Below are positions 25,010 through 33,171 of a DNA stretch of 64,000 nt, piece by piece. The stretch's first letter is position 1. Every line of letters starts with the position of its first letter. The DNA is from DATARH01 sp035550515 (GTDB taxonomy: Bacteria; Pseudomonadota; Alphaproteobacteria; ATCC43930; CGMCC-115725), in NCBI GenBank assembly GCA_035550515.1, contig DASZOZ010000010.1:1-64000 (forward strand). Direction: 5' to 3'. Under the pieces are notes generated by a model. It ran no database searches. It was not told the origin of the DNA and saw only the letters and a list, made by a program, of their open reading frames with translations. The position numbers and the translations under genes were made by a program.

Positions 25010-25918
25010 ATGAGCACCAGCATTCTCGTGATCGGGCGGACCGGTCAGGTTGCCCATGAACTGGCGCGCGGCCGCTGGCCGGCGGATGCCGTCGTCGATT
25101 TTGTCCAGCAGCCCGAGATCGATCTCGGGCGTCCGGACGAGGCGCGCAAGGCGGTGATCGCGGCGCGACCCGGCATCGTCGTCAACGCCGCCGCCTACAC
25201 CGCGGTCGACGCGGCGCAGACGCATGTCGACGAGGCGTTCGCGATCAACCGCGACGGTCCGGCCGTGCTGGCCGAGGCCTGCCGCGAAATCGGCGCGCCG
25301 CTCATCCATTATTCGACCGACTATGTCTTTGACGGCACCAAGCACGGCGCCTATGTCGAGGACGACCCGGTCAATCCGTTTTCAGTCTACGGCGCCAGCA
25401 AGGCGGCGGGCGACGTGGCGATCCGCGCGCGGCTCGATCGCCACGTGATCCTGCGCACTTCGTGGGTCTACAGCGCGACCGGCCATAATTTCGTCAAGAC
25501 GATGCTGCGGCTCGGCGCCGAGCGCGACGGACTGACGGTGGTCGACGACCAGATCGGCTCGCCGACCGCCGCCGCCGACATCGCCGCCGCGACGATTGCG
25601 GTCTGCGCTGCGCTGATGGCGGGCAAGGCGGACGGCTTTGGCGTGTTCAATTTCTGCGGCGGCGGCGCGACCACGAGCTGGTATGGCTTCGCGCAGGAGA
25701 TTTTCACCGGCGCCGAGCGGCGCGGCGCCAAGCTGCGCGCGGTGGTGCGGCCGATCCCGGCCAAGGATTATCCGACGCCGACGCCGCGCCCGGCCAGTTC
25801 GGCGCTCGACTGCGGCAAGATCGACCGTGTCTACGGTATCGCGGCGCGGCCGTGGCAAGCGGCGTTGTCGGCGGTTCTCGACGAGCTGATCGTGCCGGTT
25901 GCGATGGAGGCCCGGTGA
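25010..25918 (+). CDS. rfbD: dTDP-4-dehydrorhamnose reductase
   Basis: Last step of dTDP-L-rhamnose synthesis for surface polysaccharides. The 302-residue SDR has an N-terminal NAD(P) site (SILVIGRTGQVAHEL), the STDYVFDG motif, the YGASK catalytic pair and the RTSWVYSATGHNFV segment typical of RfbD. Its TGA overlaps the rfbA ATG by one base (TGATG). RfbB and RfbC are not in this window and would have to be elsewhere. Confidence 0.93.
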   Translation: MSTSILVIGRTGQVAHELARGRWPADAVVDFVQQPEIDLGRPDEARKAVIAARPGIVVNAAAYTAVDAAQTHVDEAFAINRDGPAVLAEACREIGAPLIHYSTDYVFDGTKHGAYVEDDPVNPFSVYGASKAAGDVAIRARLDRHVILRTSWVYSATGHNFVKTMLRLGAERDGLTVVDDQIGSPTAAADIAAATIAVCAALMAGKADGFGVFNFCGGGATTSWYGFAQEIFTGAERRGAKLRAVVRPIPAKDYPTPTPRPASSALDCGKIDRVYGIAARPWQAALSAVLDELIVPVAMEAR

Positions 25919-26790
25919 TGAAAGGCATCGTCCTTGCCGGTGGTCTCGGCACGCGGCTTTATCCGATCACCCTGGCGATCTCGAAGCAGCTGCTGCCGGT
26001 CTACGACAAGCCGCTGATCTATTACCCGCTGTCGGTGCTGATGCTGGCCGGCATCCGCGACATCCTGCTGATCACCACGCCGCACGACCAGGCGCATTTC
26101 CGCACGGTGCTCGGCGACGGGGCGAACTGGGGCCTGTCCATCAGCTATGCGACACAGGCCGAGCCGCGCGGCCTGGCCGATGCGTTTATCGTCGGCCGCG
26201 AGTTTGTCGGCGGCGACCGCGTCGCGCTGGTGCTGGGCGACAACATGCTCTACGGCGCCGGGCTGAGCGAGACGCTGGAGGCTGCGGCGCGGCGGGAGAC
26301 CGGGGCGACGGTCTTCGCCTATCAGGTCACCGACCCTGAGCGCTACGGCATCGTCGCGTTCGACGCCGAGGGCCGCGCGACCAGCATCGAGGAGAAACCG
26401 GCGCAGCCCCGCTCCAACTGGGCGGTGACCGGGCTTTATTTCTACGACAACAGGGTGCTCGACATCGCCGCCGGGGTACGGCCCTCGGCGCGCGGCGAGA
26501 TCGAGATCACCGATGTCAACCGCGCCTATCTCGATGCCGGCGACTTATCGGTGCAGAAGCTCGGCCGCGGCTATGCCTGGTTCGACACGGGCACGCACGA
26601 ATCCCTGTTGGAGGCGGCTGAATTCGTGCGGACGATCGAACATCGCCAGGGCTGGAAGATCGCCTGCCTCGAAGAGATCGCCTGGCGGATGGGCTACATC
26701 ACCACCGACGACCTGCTGCGCACCGCCGTGCGCTTCGAGAAAAACGGCTACGGCGCCTATTTGAAGAACATCACCGCGGAAAGTCGCTGA
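25918..26790 (+). CDS. rfbA: Glucose-1-phosphate thymidylyltransferase
   Basis: First step of dTDP-rhamnose synthesis, joining dTTP and glucose-1-phosphate. The 290-residue protein shows the nucleotidyltransferase signature GIVLAGGLGTRLYPIT, the Lys in SKQLLPVYDKP, LVLGDNMLYG, SIEEKPAQPRSNWAVTGLYF and WFDTGTHESLLEA. The ATG overlaps the rfbD stop, so both enzymes are translated together. Standard family length. Confidence 0.95.
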   Translation: MKGIVLAGGLGTRLYPITLAISKQLLPVYDKPLIYYPLSVLMLAGIRDILLITTPHDQAHFRTVLGDGANWGLSISYATQAEPRGLADAFIVGREFVGGDRVALVLGDNMLYGAGLSETLEAAARRETGATVFAYQVTDPERYGIVAFDAEGRATSIEEKPAQPRSNWAVTGLYFYDNRVLDIAAGVRPSARGEIEITDVNRAYLDAGDLSVQKLGRGYAWFDTGTHESLLEAAEFVRTIEHRQGWKIACLEEIAWRMGYITTDDLLRTAVRFEKNGYGAYLKNITAESR

Positions 26791-26799
26791 ATTTACCGG

Positions 26800-28563
26800 T
26801 CACTCGGCCACTTGCGCCGCCGGTGGTTCTTCCGACGGCGCAGCGGCGTCGACGCGCGCGAAATAGAGATGCACAGCCGTGCCGACCCCTTCGGCACTTT
26901 CGACCCGGACAAAGCCGCCGAGCCGCTCCATCACCGCCACCGCGGCAGCGATGGCCGGCCGGCTTGTGGTTTGCGGGTCGAAGATATGGTCGGACTCCTC
27001 ATCCGACAGACCGGGGCCGTTATCGCGCACGGTGATGCGGGCGAATTCGCCGAGCCGCGCACCCGGGCCGTAATCGGCGATGTTGTCGGGACGGAACGCG
27101 AAATTGCGCGTGCCGACGATCAGCATGCCGTCGCTGTCCATCACGGCGGTGGCAGCCGCGACAAGATCGAGCACGCAGGCGGCGGCTGGACCGCCCTCGG
27201 TCCGGCACGGCCACAATGCGTCGAATAGCGAGAACCGGCACCGCACCTTGCCGCGCACCCGCTGTCGGATGCGCCGTTCGAGCGGTGCGAGCACGTCGTT
27301 CAGATTGACGATCGGTGGCAGGGAAGGGGTGGGCGCCGGCACCGTCATCGGCCGGCGGGGAACGGTGATGATGATGTCTGCGGCGGGGGTCGATTGGTCC
27401 CGCTCGGGGATCGCGGCCGCAGGCGCGCGGGGCCGGCGCACTGAAAGCCGCAGCCGCGCCAGCCTCTGCCACAGGTCGCGGCTGAACCAGGCCAGGGTCG
27501 CGAAGACAACGGCGCCGATCAGCATGATGACGGGCGGCGCGGCTGGCCTGCCGCCGCCATCCGCCCGCGGCAGTTCGGGCGCCGGGTTGTAGACGAAGCT
27601 CGTCAGATCGACGCTGCGGGCGAGCACGCCAGCGCCGATCATCCCGGCTTCGATCTGTGTCCAGCGATCGCCGTTCGAATAGCCGATCGGCATTTCGGGG
27701 TAGCGCGCGAGCCGGCGGGCCACATCCGCCTGATAGCGGTTGAACCCGGCGATGTCGGCGATCGGCGGCTCGCCCGGCTTGTCGGCGACGAGCCGCCCGA
27801 TCATCTCGTCGGGGTGTTCCAGCGCGTATTCGCAGCCCTTGAGCGACGCGGCCCGAAAACGCTCGACGCTATCCCGCTCGGCGAGCAGGACGCGTTCCAT
27901 GGTGAACAGGCTGTCGCCGTAATACTCGACCCGGTAATTGGCCGGGTTGAACGATTTGAGCACGATCCCGCGCTCGTGCGCCTGCCACGGCACCATCCAG
28001 GCCGAGCCGATGGCCGCATCGATCGTATGGCCGGCGAGCGCGGTGACGGCCTGATCCGGTTTCAGCGGGACCGATTTGGTCTTGTCCGGGTCGATGCCCT
28101 CGGCGCGCAGCGCGGTTGCCAGCTCGATATCGAGAATGTCGCTGGCCGGCAGCCGCCCGATCCGCGCGTTGACGAGCGCGGCGGGCGACGAAAAATCGCT
28201 GTCGGCACGGTAATAGACGGCGGCGCCGCTCTGCTGGAAAATCGGCGCCAGCAGCGTCACCGGCAGCCCTTGGGCGCGGCGGATCACCAGCTGCATCGAG
28301 CCGATGCCGAACTGCGCCCGGTTCTCGGCGACCTCGCGCACCGGGTCGATCGGGACGTTGTCGCGCTGCCCGCCGGGCCGGATCGTCACGTCGAGCCCTG
28401 CCTGGCGGTAATACCCTTGCCACAAAGCCGCGTAATAACCGGCGAATTCGAACGTCGCCGGGCCGCTGAGCTGCAAGGTGACGGCCTCCGCCGCCTCGCC
28501 CAACCGCGGGATCACAAGCAGTGCCCAGGCAATCGCCGCGGCGAAGGCCGTCATCTTCGACAT
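26800..28563 (-). CDS. Membrane receptor: NMT1/THI5-like binding domain fused to HATPase-like domain
   Basis: A 587-residue sensor-like protein. A signal peptide (about 1-25) leads into a periplasmic NMT1/THI5-type solute-binding domain (26-330, with FAGYYAALWQGYYRQAGLDV and the LKPDQAVTALAGHTIDAAIG region). One membrane segment follows (344-361, MLIGAVVFATLAWF), then a Pro-rich linker and a cytoplasmic HATPase-like domain with a G1 box (DNGPGL, 515-520) and a G2-like end (VRVESAEGVGTAVHLYF). The N box and a HisKA helix with a phosphorylatable His are not recognisable. GGAGG lies three bases before the ATG at 28563. Ligands of THI5-like domains include pyrimidines and aromatic acids; here unknown. 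Confidence 0.8.
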   Translation of the reverse strand: MSKMTAFAAAIAWALLVIPRLGEAAEAVTLQLSGPATFEFAGYYAALWQGYYRQAGLDVTIRPGGQRDNVPIDPVREVAENRAQFGIGSMQLVIRRAQGLPVTLLAPIFQQSGAAVYYRADSDFSSPAALVNARIGRLPASDILDIELATALRAEGIDPDKTKSVPLKPDQAVTALAGHTIDAAIGSAWMVPWQAHERGIVLKSFNPANYRVEYYGDSLFTMERVLLAERDSVERFRAASLKGCEYALEHPDEMIGRLVADKPGEPPIADIAGFNRYQADVARRLARYPEMPIGYSNGDRWTQIEAGMIGAGVLARSVDLTSFVYNPAPELPRADGGGRPAAPPVIMLIGAVVFATLAWFSRDLWQRLARLRLSVRRPRAPAAAIPERDQSTPAADIIITVPRRPMTVPAPTPSLPPIVNLNDVLAPLERRIRQRVRGKVRCRFSLFDALWPCRTEGGPAAACVLDLVAAATAVMDSDGMLIVGTRNFAFRPDNIADYGPGARLGEFARITVRDNGPGLSDEESDHIFDPQTTSRPAIAAAVAVMERLGGFVRVESAEGVGTAVHLYFARVDAAAPSEEPPAAQVAE

Positions 28564-28670
28564 GAGCCTCCAACCCCGCGCGGCGATGCGGCCATCACGC
28601 ATCGCGCGCGACCCCAAGCTTTCGCATCTTGGCGTGCGTTGCCTCATGTCAGCGCGAAACCGCTGCGAAA

Positions 28671-29486
28671 TCAATCGGCATCGCTGAAGATCCCGGCGGC
28701 GAGGAACGGCTCGACCGCGCTAACGAACGCATCGGGCGCATCGGCATGGACCCAATGTCCGGCTTCGGCGATGCGGACGAACGCGGCATTTCCGAACAGC
28801 GCATTCACCGCCGGCTCATGCGCCGCCGGCAGGGATCGCGATCGGCCGCCGGCGACAAACAGCGCGGGTCCGTCGTAACGCGCGTCGCCCGGCAACGCGG
28901 GAAACCCGGCCAGCGTTCCGAGCGCCGCTTCGATCGCCGGCAGATTGATCCGCCAGCGCGGCGGGCCGTCGCCCCCGCCGACGTCACGCCCAAGCACGAG
29001 GTTCTGCAGCAGGAAAGCCCGCTCCGCCGCATCCTTGACGACCTCGGCAAGCTTCGCATCGGCCTCGCGGCGGCGCGTGATCGTGCTCAGGTCGAGCGCG
29101 CGCATCGCCGCGACATAGGCGGCATAGGGCATGATCGGATAAACCACCGGGGCAATGTCCACAACGACGAGCTTCTCGATCGCCTGCGGGGCGGTCAAGG
29201 CCGCGACCATCGCCGCCTTGCCGCCCATGCTGTGGCCGAGCAGCGCATATCGGCGATATCCCCGCTGCTGCATCGCCAGGCGAATATCGTCCGCCATGGC
29301 GCGGTAATCCATCCTGTCCGTCCAGGGCGAGGCGCCGTGGTTGCGCATGTCGAAGGCGACGACCCGCCAGCCGGCGGCAAGGCGCTGCGCGATGCTTGCC
29401 CAGTTGCGTCCCGAGCCGAACAGCCCGTGCAGGATCGCGATCGGCTCGCCCTCGCCGTATTCTGTCGCTTGCAGTGTGACCGGCAT
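28671..29486 (-). CDS. Alpha/beta hydrolase (YbfF-type esterase)
   Basis: Cytosolic esterase of 271 residues similar to YbfF-like hydrolases. It shows HGLFGSGRNW (oxyanion hole), FDMRNHGASPW, the nucleophile elbow GHSMGG, VVDIAPVVYP and the catalytic His in EAGHWVHADAP. The ATG at 29486 opens on MPVTLQATEYG; the upstream extension to 29543 is basic, Arg-rich and unlike the family. It is divergent from the XRE regulator across a 154-base AT-rich gap. Natural substrate unknown, possibly short acyl esters. Confidence 0.87.
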   Translation of the reverse strand: MPVTLQATEYGEGEPIAILHGLFGSGRNWASIAQRLAAGWRVVAFDMRNHGASPWTDRMDYRAMADDIRLAMQQRGYRRYALLGHSMGGKAAMVAALTAPQAIEKLVVVDIAPVVYPIMPYAAYVAAMRALDLSTITRRREADAKLAEVVKDAAERAFLLQNLVLGRDVGGGDGPPRWRINLPAIEAALGTLAGFPALPGDARYDGPALFVAGGRSRSLPAAHEPAVNALFGNAAFVRIAEAGHWVHADAPDAFVSAVEPFLAAGIFSDAD

Positions 29487-29575
29487 GGCACGACACCTAC
29501 GCCGAACCGCGGCGTGATGCACGCGTTCGCGTGTCACGCGCATCGTCGATCATAATTAAATCCTTATAGAAGTAT

Positions 29576-29595
29576 ATATTGGCTCAATCTTCTCC
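29576..29595. promoter_or_regulatory. Candidate operator with ATTG-GCT-CAAT
   Basis: In the AT-rich divergent gap before the XRE gene, the inverted repeat ATTG-GCT-CAAT is preceded by TATAT, overlapping a likely -10 region. A closely similar block (ATTG-GGC-TAAT in the same TATTGG context) lies upstream of the small Cys-rich gene at 30451, on the other side of the XRE gene. This suggests that one regulator binds both. Confidence 0.4.
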
Positions 29596-29640
29596 CGGAT
29601 AAGATGGGCGGAAGGGTAATCAAGACGAGGTCATCGCCTG

Positions 29641-30414
29641 ATGCGCGGCCGCGGCCGTCCTCCGCTGTTGACCGGTGCGCGGCGCTATCCCAACCGGCTG
29701 CGCGAGTTGCGCGAGCATCGCGGCCTGTCGCAACAGGCCGTGGCGCGCGCCGCCGGGATCAGCGGCGCTTATTACGGCGCGCTGGAGCGCGGCGACAAGC
29801 GAGTCAACACCGACACCGCGGAGAAGCTCGCCCAGGCGCTCGATTGCGCGGCCGGCGATTTGCTCAGCGGCGCGCGGCGTGCCTCGGCGCCGCTGGTGTT
29901 CGCGGTCGCCGCCGCCGAGGCGGAAACGCGGCCTCCCGAATATGATCTGCCGGAACCGCACGAGCGCGTCTTGCTGCCCCGCCCGGTCGATGCGGAAAAC
30001 TGCGTGGCGGCGGAGATCTTCGACGACAGCGCCGATATCGACTTTACACCCGGCACGGTGCTCCTGCTGCGCCGGGCGACGTCGTCTCCGCTGTCCGTCG
30101 CGGTCGGCGCAAAGGTGGTGGCCCGCTTCTTTCTCGATGCGCCGGAAGGGCGGGATGCCGATCGGCGGACGCACGAAATCCTGTACGGGATATTCGACCG
30201 CAACATCGTCGGCGATCTGGTGCTGATCACCCGCAGCAGCAACCGGCTGATCCCGCGCAACCTGCTGATACAGGGCGCGCCGCCAGGCCGCCCGGGCTTT
30301 GCCGAACGGGGGGTGATGGCGATGCCGCATACCGAGCCGGTGGCCTACGAGCGGCGTCCGGACGACCCGGCGGAACTGCTCGGCGTCGTCATTTATGCCA
30401 TGGGGCCGATTTGA
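29641..30414 (+). CDS. XRE-family transcriptional regulator
   Basis: A 257-residue regulator. Residues 15-70 form a Cro/C1-type HTH (LRELREHRGLSQQAVARAAG, ISGAYYGALERGDKRVN). The remaining roughly 180 residues form a domain I do not recognise; it contains TPGTVLLLRRATS and VVARFFLDAPEG, giving a beta-rich impression loosely like repressor C-terminal domains, but no S24 Ser/Lys pair is evident. Codon 1 is ATG at 29641 with GAGG nine bases upstream. An AT-rich promoter region lies before it, and paired operator-like motifs flank the gene. It probably regulates itself and the small downstream gene. Confidence 0.8.
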   Translation: MRGRGRPPLLTGARRYPNRLRELREHRGLSQQAVARAAGISGAYYGALERGDKRVNTDTAEKLAQALDCAAGDLLSGARRASAPLVFAVAAAEAETRPPEYDLPEPHERVLLPRPVDAENCVAAEIFDDSADIDFTPGTVLLLRRATSSPLSVAVGAKVVARFFLDAPEGRDADRRTHEILYGIFDRNIVGDLVLITRSSNRLIPRNLLIQGAPPGRPGFAERGVMAMPHTEPVAYERRPDDPAELLGVVIYAMGPI

Positions 30415-30450
30415 CGATTCCCGTAGCGGGAGGACTTGAAACCAGGAGCA

Positions 30451-30471
30451 ATATTGGGCTAATTTACTTCC
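30451..30471. promoter_or_regulatory. Second copy of the operator-like motif
   Basis: ATATTGGGCTAATTTACTTC resembles the block at 29576 (shared TATTGG, then CTNAAT and a pyrimidine tail). Its half-sites ATTG and TAAT are spaced by three bases. It sits 30 bases before the start of the small Cys-rich gene, in a local AT-rich island. Confidence 0.4.
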
Positions 30472-30500
30472 ATAAGAACTTTATCGTTTTAGGAGTGGAG

Positions 30501-30731
30501 ATGGCCGGTACATTGCCAGCGGGTTCACCGGACGTTCCGTCGGGCGCGCGCGAACTCGCATGCGAGCCGGATGCCGTCCATTGGGCGGAGGTTTGCGGCT
30601 GGGTGCCGGGGACCGGCCACTGCGACGACCGCGGCTGTGCCGACGGATGCGTTTTCCGCGCGCAGCGTGCGGCCGAGGCCGCAACAATTATTCGCCGCCG
30701 TCGGCTGCGCCGCATCCAACATCACCGCTGA
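30501..30731 (+). CDS. Small Cys-rich protein of unknown function
   Basis: A 76-residue protein that I do not recognise. The ATG at 30501 is preceded by AGGAGTGGAG; the open frame continues upstream to 30411, but that would overlap the XRE gene. Five Cys are spaced CEPDAVHWAEVC and GHCDDRGCADGC, with His nearby, and the C-terminus is strongly basic (IIRRRRLRRIQHHR). The Cys cluster suggests zinc or another metal, and the basic tail suggests nucleic acid or membrane contact; both are guesses. Its own AT-rich promoter region with an operator-like motif suggests control by the adjacent regulator. It converges with yacG. Confidence 0.55.
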   Translation: MAGTLPAGSPDVPSGARELACEPDAVHWAEVCGWVPGTGHCDDRGCADGCVFRAQRAAEAATIIRRRRLRRIQHHR

Positions 30732-30738
30732 CCGGTCG

Positions 30739-30930
30739 TTATCGGTCCTCTTCCGACAGGCTGTCGGGACCCTCATCGGTCTCGACCCGGTAAACCCCGC
30801 GCAGCCAGCGGCCGAGATCGATCTCGCGGCAGCGTTTCGAACAGAAGGGTCGGTGCGCGGCACTCGTCGGCTTGCCGCAGATCGGACAGGCGGCAGTTCG
30901 CGGCGAGACCGGATCGTCGTTACCGGGCAT
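30739..30930 (-). CDS. yacG: Zinc-binding DNA gyrase inhibitor YacG
   Basis: A 63-residue zinc protein that in E. coli binds GyrB and inhibits gyrase. The four Cys ligands are in CPICGKP and FCSKRCRE, followed by the family's DLGRWLRGVYRV. It is the last gene of the murA/his operon, 15 bases after the RNase G stop, the usual alphaproteobacterial position. Confidence 0.92.
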   Translation of the reverse strand: MPGNDDPVSPRTAACPICGKPTSAAHRPFCSKRCREIDLGRWLRGVYRVETDEGPDSLSEEDR

Positions 30931-30945
30931 GGTGGCGATATGGGT

Positions 30946-32088
30946 TTAGACCCGAGCGATGTCAAAGCTCTCGACGCCCGCCTCCGGATCGATCGCGATC
31001 CTGTGCCCAAGACGCTCTTCGAGCGATCGCAGCGCCGCTGCCGCCGGTCCTTGCAGCGCCATGACGACGCTCGGCGCGGCGCGCAACCGCCAGCGCGCCG
31101 CGGGCGCAGCCCGAGCCTCGCGCTGCAGCCGTCGCAGCGCGTCGTAGGCGACCGCGACCGGTTGACGGCGCCGGCTCGCGGGTTCGAGCATCGCGTCCGC
31201 CAAGGATCGTCCGCGGCGCGGCCGCACCAGCTCGAGATGGCCGAGCCGGGTCCAGCCGAGCAGTTGCGGTTTCGCAGGGTCTTCGCTGAGCGCTGCTTCC
31301 AGCGTGCGCCGCACTTGCTCGCGATGGTCGCGCCGCTCCAACCCGACAAAATCGATCACCACCGCGCCGCCGATATTGCGCCGCCGCAATTCCCGCGCGA
31401 CGAGCCGTGCCGCCTGTCGGTTGGCGGCGAGCGCGGCACGGACGGAGGAGCCGCCCGCCGGCGTACCGGTATCGATGTCGATCATTGTCGCGGCGCGGGT
31501 CTCTTCGAGGTGCAGGCTGCCGCCGTCGGCGAGGGCGAGGCTCGGTGCCAGCGCGGTTTCGAGGAGCGCTGCCAGATCCGCCGGCCCGTCCGGTTCGCTC
31601 CGCAGCGCGATTTCCGCGGTCGGAAACACATGGCGGAGGTCGGCGAGGGCGGCGGCATCATCGACCATGACCCGCACCGGCAGGGCCGGCAGGCGCAGTG
31701 CCAGCGCGGCACCGAGGCCGGGCGCGGGAAAGAGCTGGCGTGGCGGTTCCAGGCGGTCGGGTAGGGCAGGGGGATCGGCAATCTTCGCCGTCAAGCGCGG
31801 CGCCTTGTCCTGCCAGGCCTCGCGCCGGACCTCCACGACAAGCCGCAGGCCCTCGATCAACGCGACCCCCGCCGGCGCGTCCCGCAACGGCAGAAAGCCG
31901 GACCGTTCGTCGCCGATATCCACGAATGCCGCATCGAGCGCCGGGACGACGCGCACCACCCGGCCGAGATGCCGGCTGCCGAGCGGCTTGGTGTCGCCGC
32001 GCTCGACATAAACCTCGCGCGCCTCGCCGCCCTCCAGCCAGGCGGCGCGCCATTCCCCCGGTCCCGCGCCGATCAGCAGCTCGCCCAT
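30946..32088 (-). CDS. rng: Ribonuclease E/G family protein, compact form
   Basis: Endoribonuclease of the RNase G type, processing rRNA and mRNA. The start at 32088 (MGELLIGAGPG) overlaps the maf-like stop by 16 bases. An S1-like N-terminus (FVDIGDERSGFLPL) is followed by the catalytic region with metal-ligand Asp in ATMIDIDTG and in GGAVVIDFVGLERR. The 380-residue protein is shorter than classical RNase G (about 490), and the Zn-link CPxC motif expected after GHLELVRPRRGRSL is absent (EPASRRRQ instead). It may therefore dimerise differently, or be a divergent member. Confidence 0.88.
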   Translation of the reverse strand: MGELLIGAGPGEWRAAWLEGGEAREVYVERGDTKPLGSRHLGRVVRVVPALDAAFVDIGDERSGFLPLRDAPAGVALIEGLRLVVEVRREAWQDKAPRLTAKIADPPALPDRLEPPRQLFPAPGLGAALALRLPALPVRVMVDDAAALADLRHVFPTAEIALRSEPDGPADLAALLETALAPSLALADGGSLHLEETRAATMIDIDTGTPAGGSSVRAALAANRQAARLVARELRRRNIGGAVVIDFVGLERRDHREQVRRTLEAALSEDPAKPQLLGWTRLGHLELVRPRRGRSLADAMLEPASRRRQPVAVAYDALRRLQREARAAPAARWRLRAAPSVVMALQGPAAAALRSLEERLGHRIAIDPEAGVESFDIARV

Positions 32089-32654
32089 CGGTAGCCGAGA
32101 CCGCCGAGCAGCTGCGCCGTCTCGAACAGCGGCAGGCCGACCACGTTCGAGTAGGAGCCCTGCATCCAGGACACCAGCGCCGCCGCCCGACCCTGGATCG
32201 CGTAGCCGCCGGCTTTGCCGCGCCACTCGCCGGTGGCGATGTAACCGGCGATTTCCGGTTCCGATAATCGCTTCAACGCGACCTGGCTGACCACGCGCCG
32301 CGTTGCGACCCGCCCGTCGGGCGCGAACACGGCGATGCCGCCGTAAACCCGATGCCGGCGTCCCGAGAGCAGCGCGAGAAACGCCCGTGCCTCTCCTTCG
32401 CCTTGCGGCTTGCCGAGGATGCGGCGACCGCAGGCGACAACCGTATCGGCCGCCAACACAAAGGCTTCTCGATGCCGCGGCCGCACCGCCTCGGCCTTGG
32501 CGCGCGCCAGCCGCATGACATGCGCCGCGGGCAGCTCGCCCTTCAGCGGCGCCTCGTCGATTTCCGCCGGGTCGACCGCATCGGGGACCATCCCGATCTG
32601 GCGCAGCAGTTCGAGCCGGCGCGGCGAGGCGGAAGCAAGGACCAGCTTGGACAT
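32073..32654 (-). CDS. Maf-family nucleotide pyrophosphatase
   Basis: House-cleaning pyrophosphatase acting on non-canonical or modified NTPs. The 193-residue protein begins with the Maf signature LVLASASPRRLELLRQIG and has the active-site region VLAADTVVACGRRILGKP, then GYAIQGRAAALVSWMQGSYSNVVGLPL. The ATG at 32654 is chosen because it begins directly at the conserved start; the 11 upstream residues are Arg-rich noise. It overlaps the RNase G start, and the gap to UPF0262 is 55 bases. Confidence 0.93.
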   Translation of the reverse strand: MSKLVLASASPRRLELLRQIGMVPDAVDPAEIDEAPLKGELPAAHVMRLARAKAEAVRPRHREAFVLAADTVVACGRRILGKPQGEGEARAFLALLSGRRHRVYGGIAVFAPDGRVATRRVVSQVALKRLSEPEIAGYIATGEWRGKAGGYAIQGRAAALVSWMQGSYSNVVGLPLFETAQLLGGLGYRWASC

Positions 32655-32709
32655 CCGAAAAACGTAACGTATGCGCCGCGCCCGCAAAAGCAGCGCGGCC
32701 GGTATCGCC

Positions 32710-33171
32710 TCACGCCCGCAGGTGCAGCACGCAGATCAGCGTGAAGAGGCGCCGGCCGGTATCGTGATCGACCGCGATCTTCTCGGCCAGGCGGTCGATG
32801 AGCAGCGCCGAGCCTTCGTTGTGCAGGGCGCGGCGCCCGGCGTCGATGGCCTCGACCTGGGAGAGGTTCTGGCGCCGCAGCGCGTCGTAATAGCTCTCGC
32901 AGACGACGTAGTAGTCCTTGACGATGCGGCGGAACGGGCCGAGCCCGATCTGCACTGTCTCGGTGGAATCGTCGGCGCCGGTGATGTCGATCAGCAGCCG
33001 GTTCTCCTCGATCGCCAAATGCAGCCTGAACGGCCCGGTCTGGCCCGATGCCGGCGAAAAGCTGTTCTCGTGCAGCAGATCGGCGATCGCGGCGCTGCGC
33101 TCGCTCTCGATTTCCGGGCTGCGCCGGACGACGCTGCGCTCGTCGAGGGTGATGGCCGCGATGCGGTTCAT
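32710..33171 (-). CDS. UPF0262 family protein
   Basis: Conserved alphaproteobacterial protein of 153 residues with no assigned activity. It is recognised by the N-terminal MNRIAAITLDE, the GPFRRIVKDYYVVCESYYDA stretch and the IDAGRRALHNEGS motif. The start overlaps the hisD stop by four bases. This position between hisD and maf is conserved across the class. Family membership is secure; function unknown. Confidence 0.9.
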   Translation of the reverse strand: MNRIAAITLDERSVVRRSPEIESERSAAIADLLHENSFSPASGQTGPFRLHLAIEENRLLIDITGADDSTETVQIGLGPFRRIVKDYYVVCESYYDALRRQNLSQVEAIDAGRRALHNEGSALLIDRLAEKIAVDHDTGRRLFTLICVLHLRA

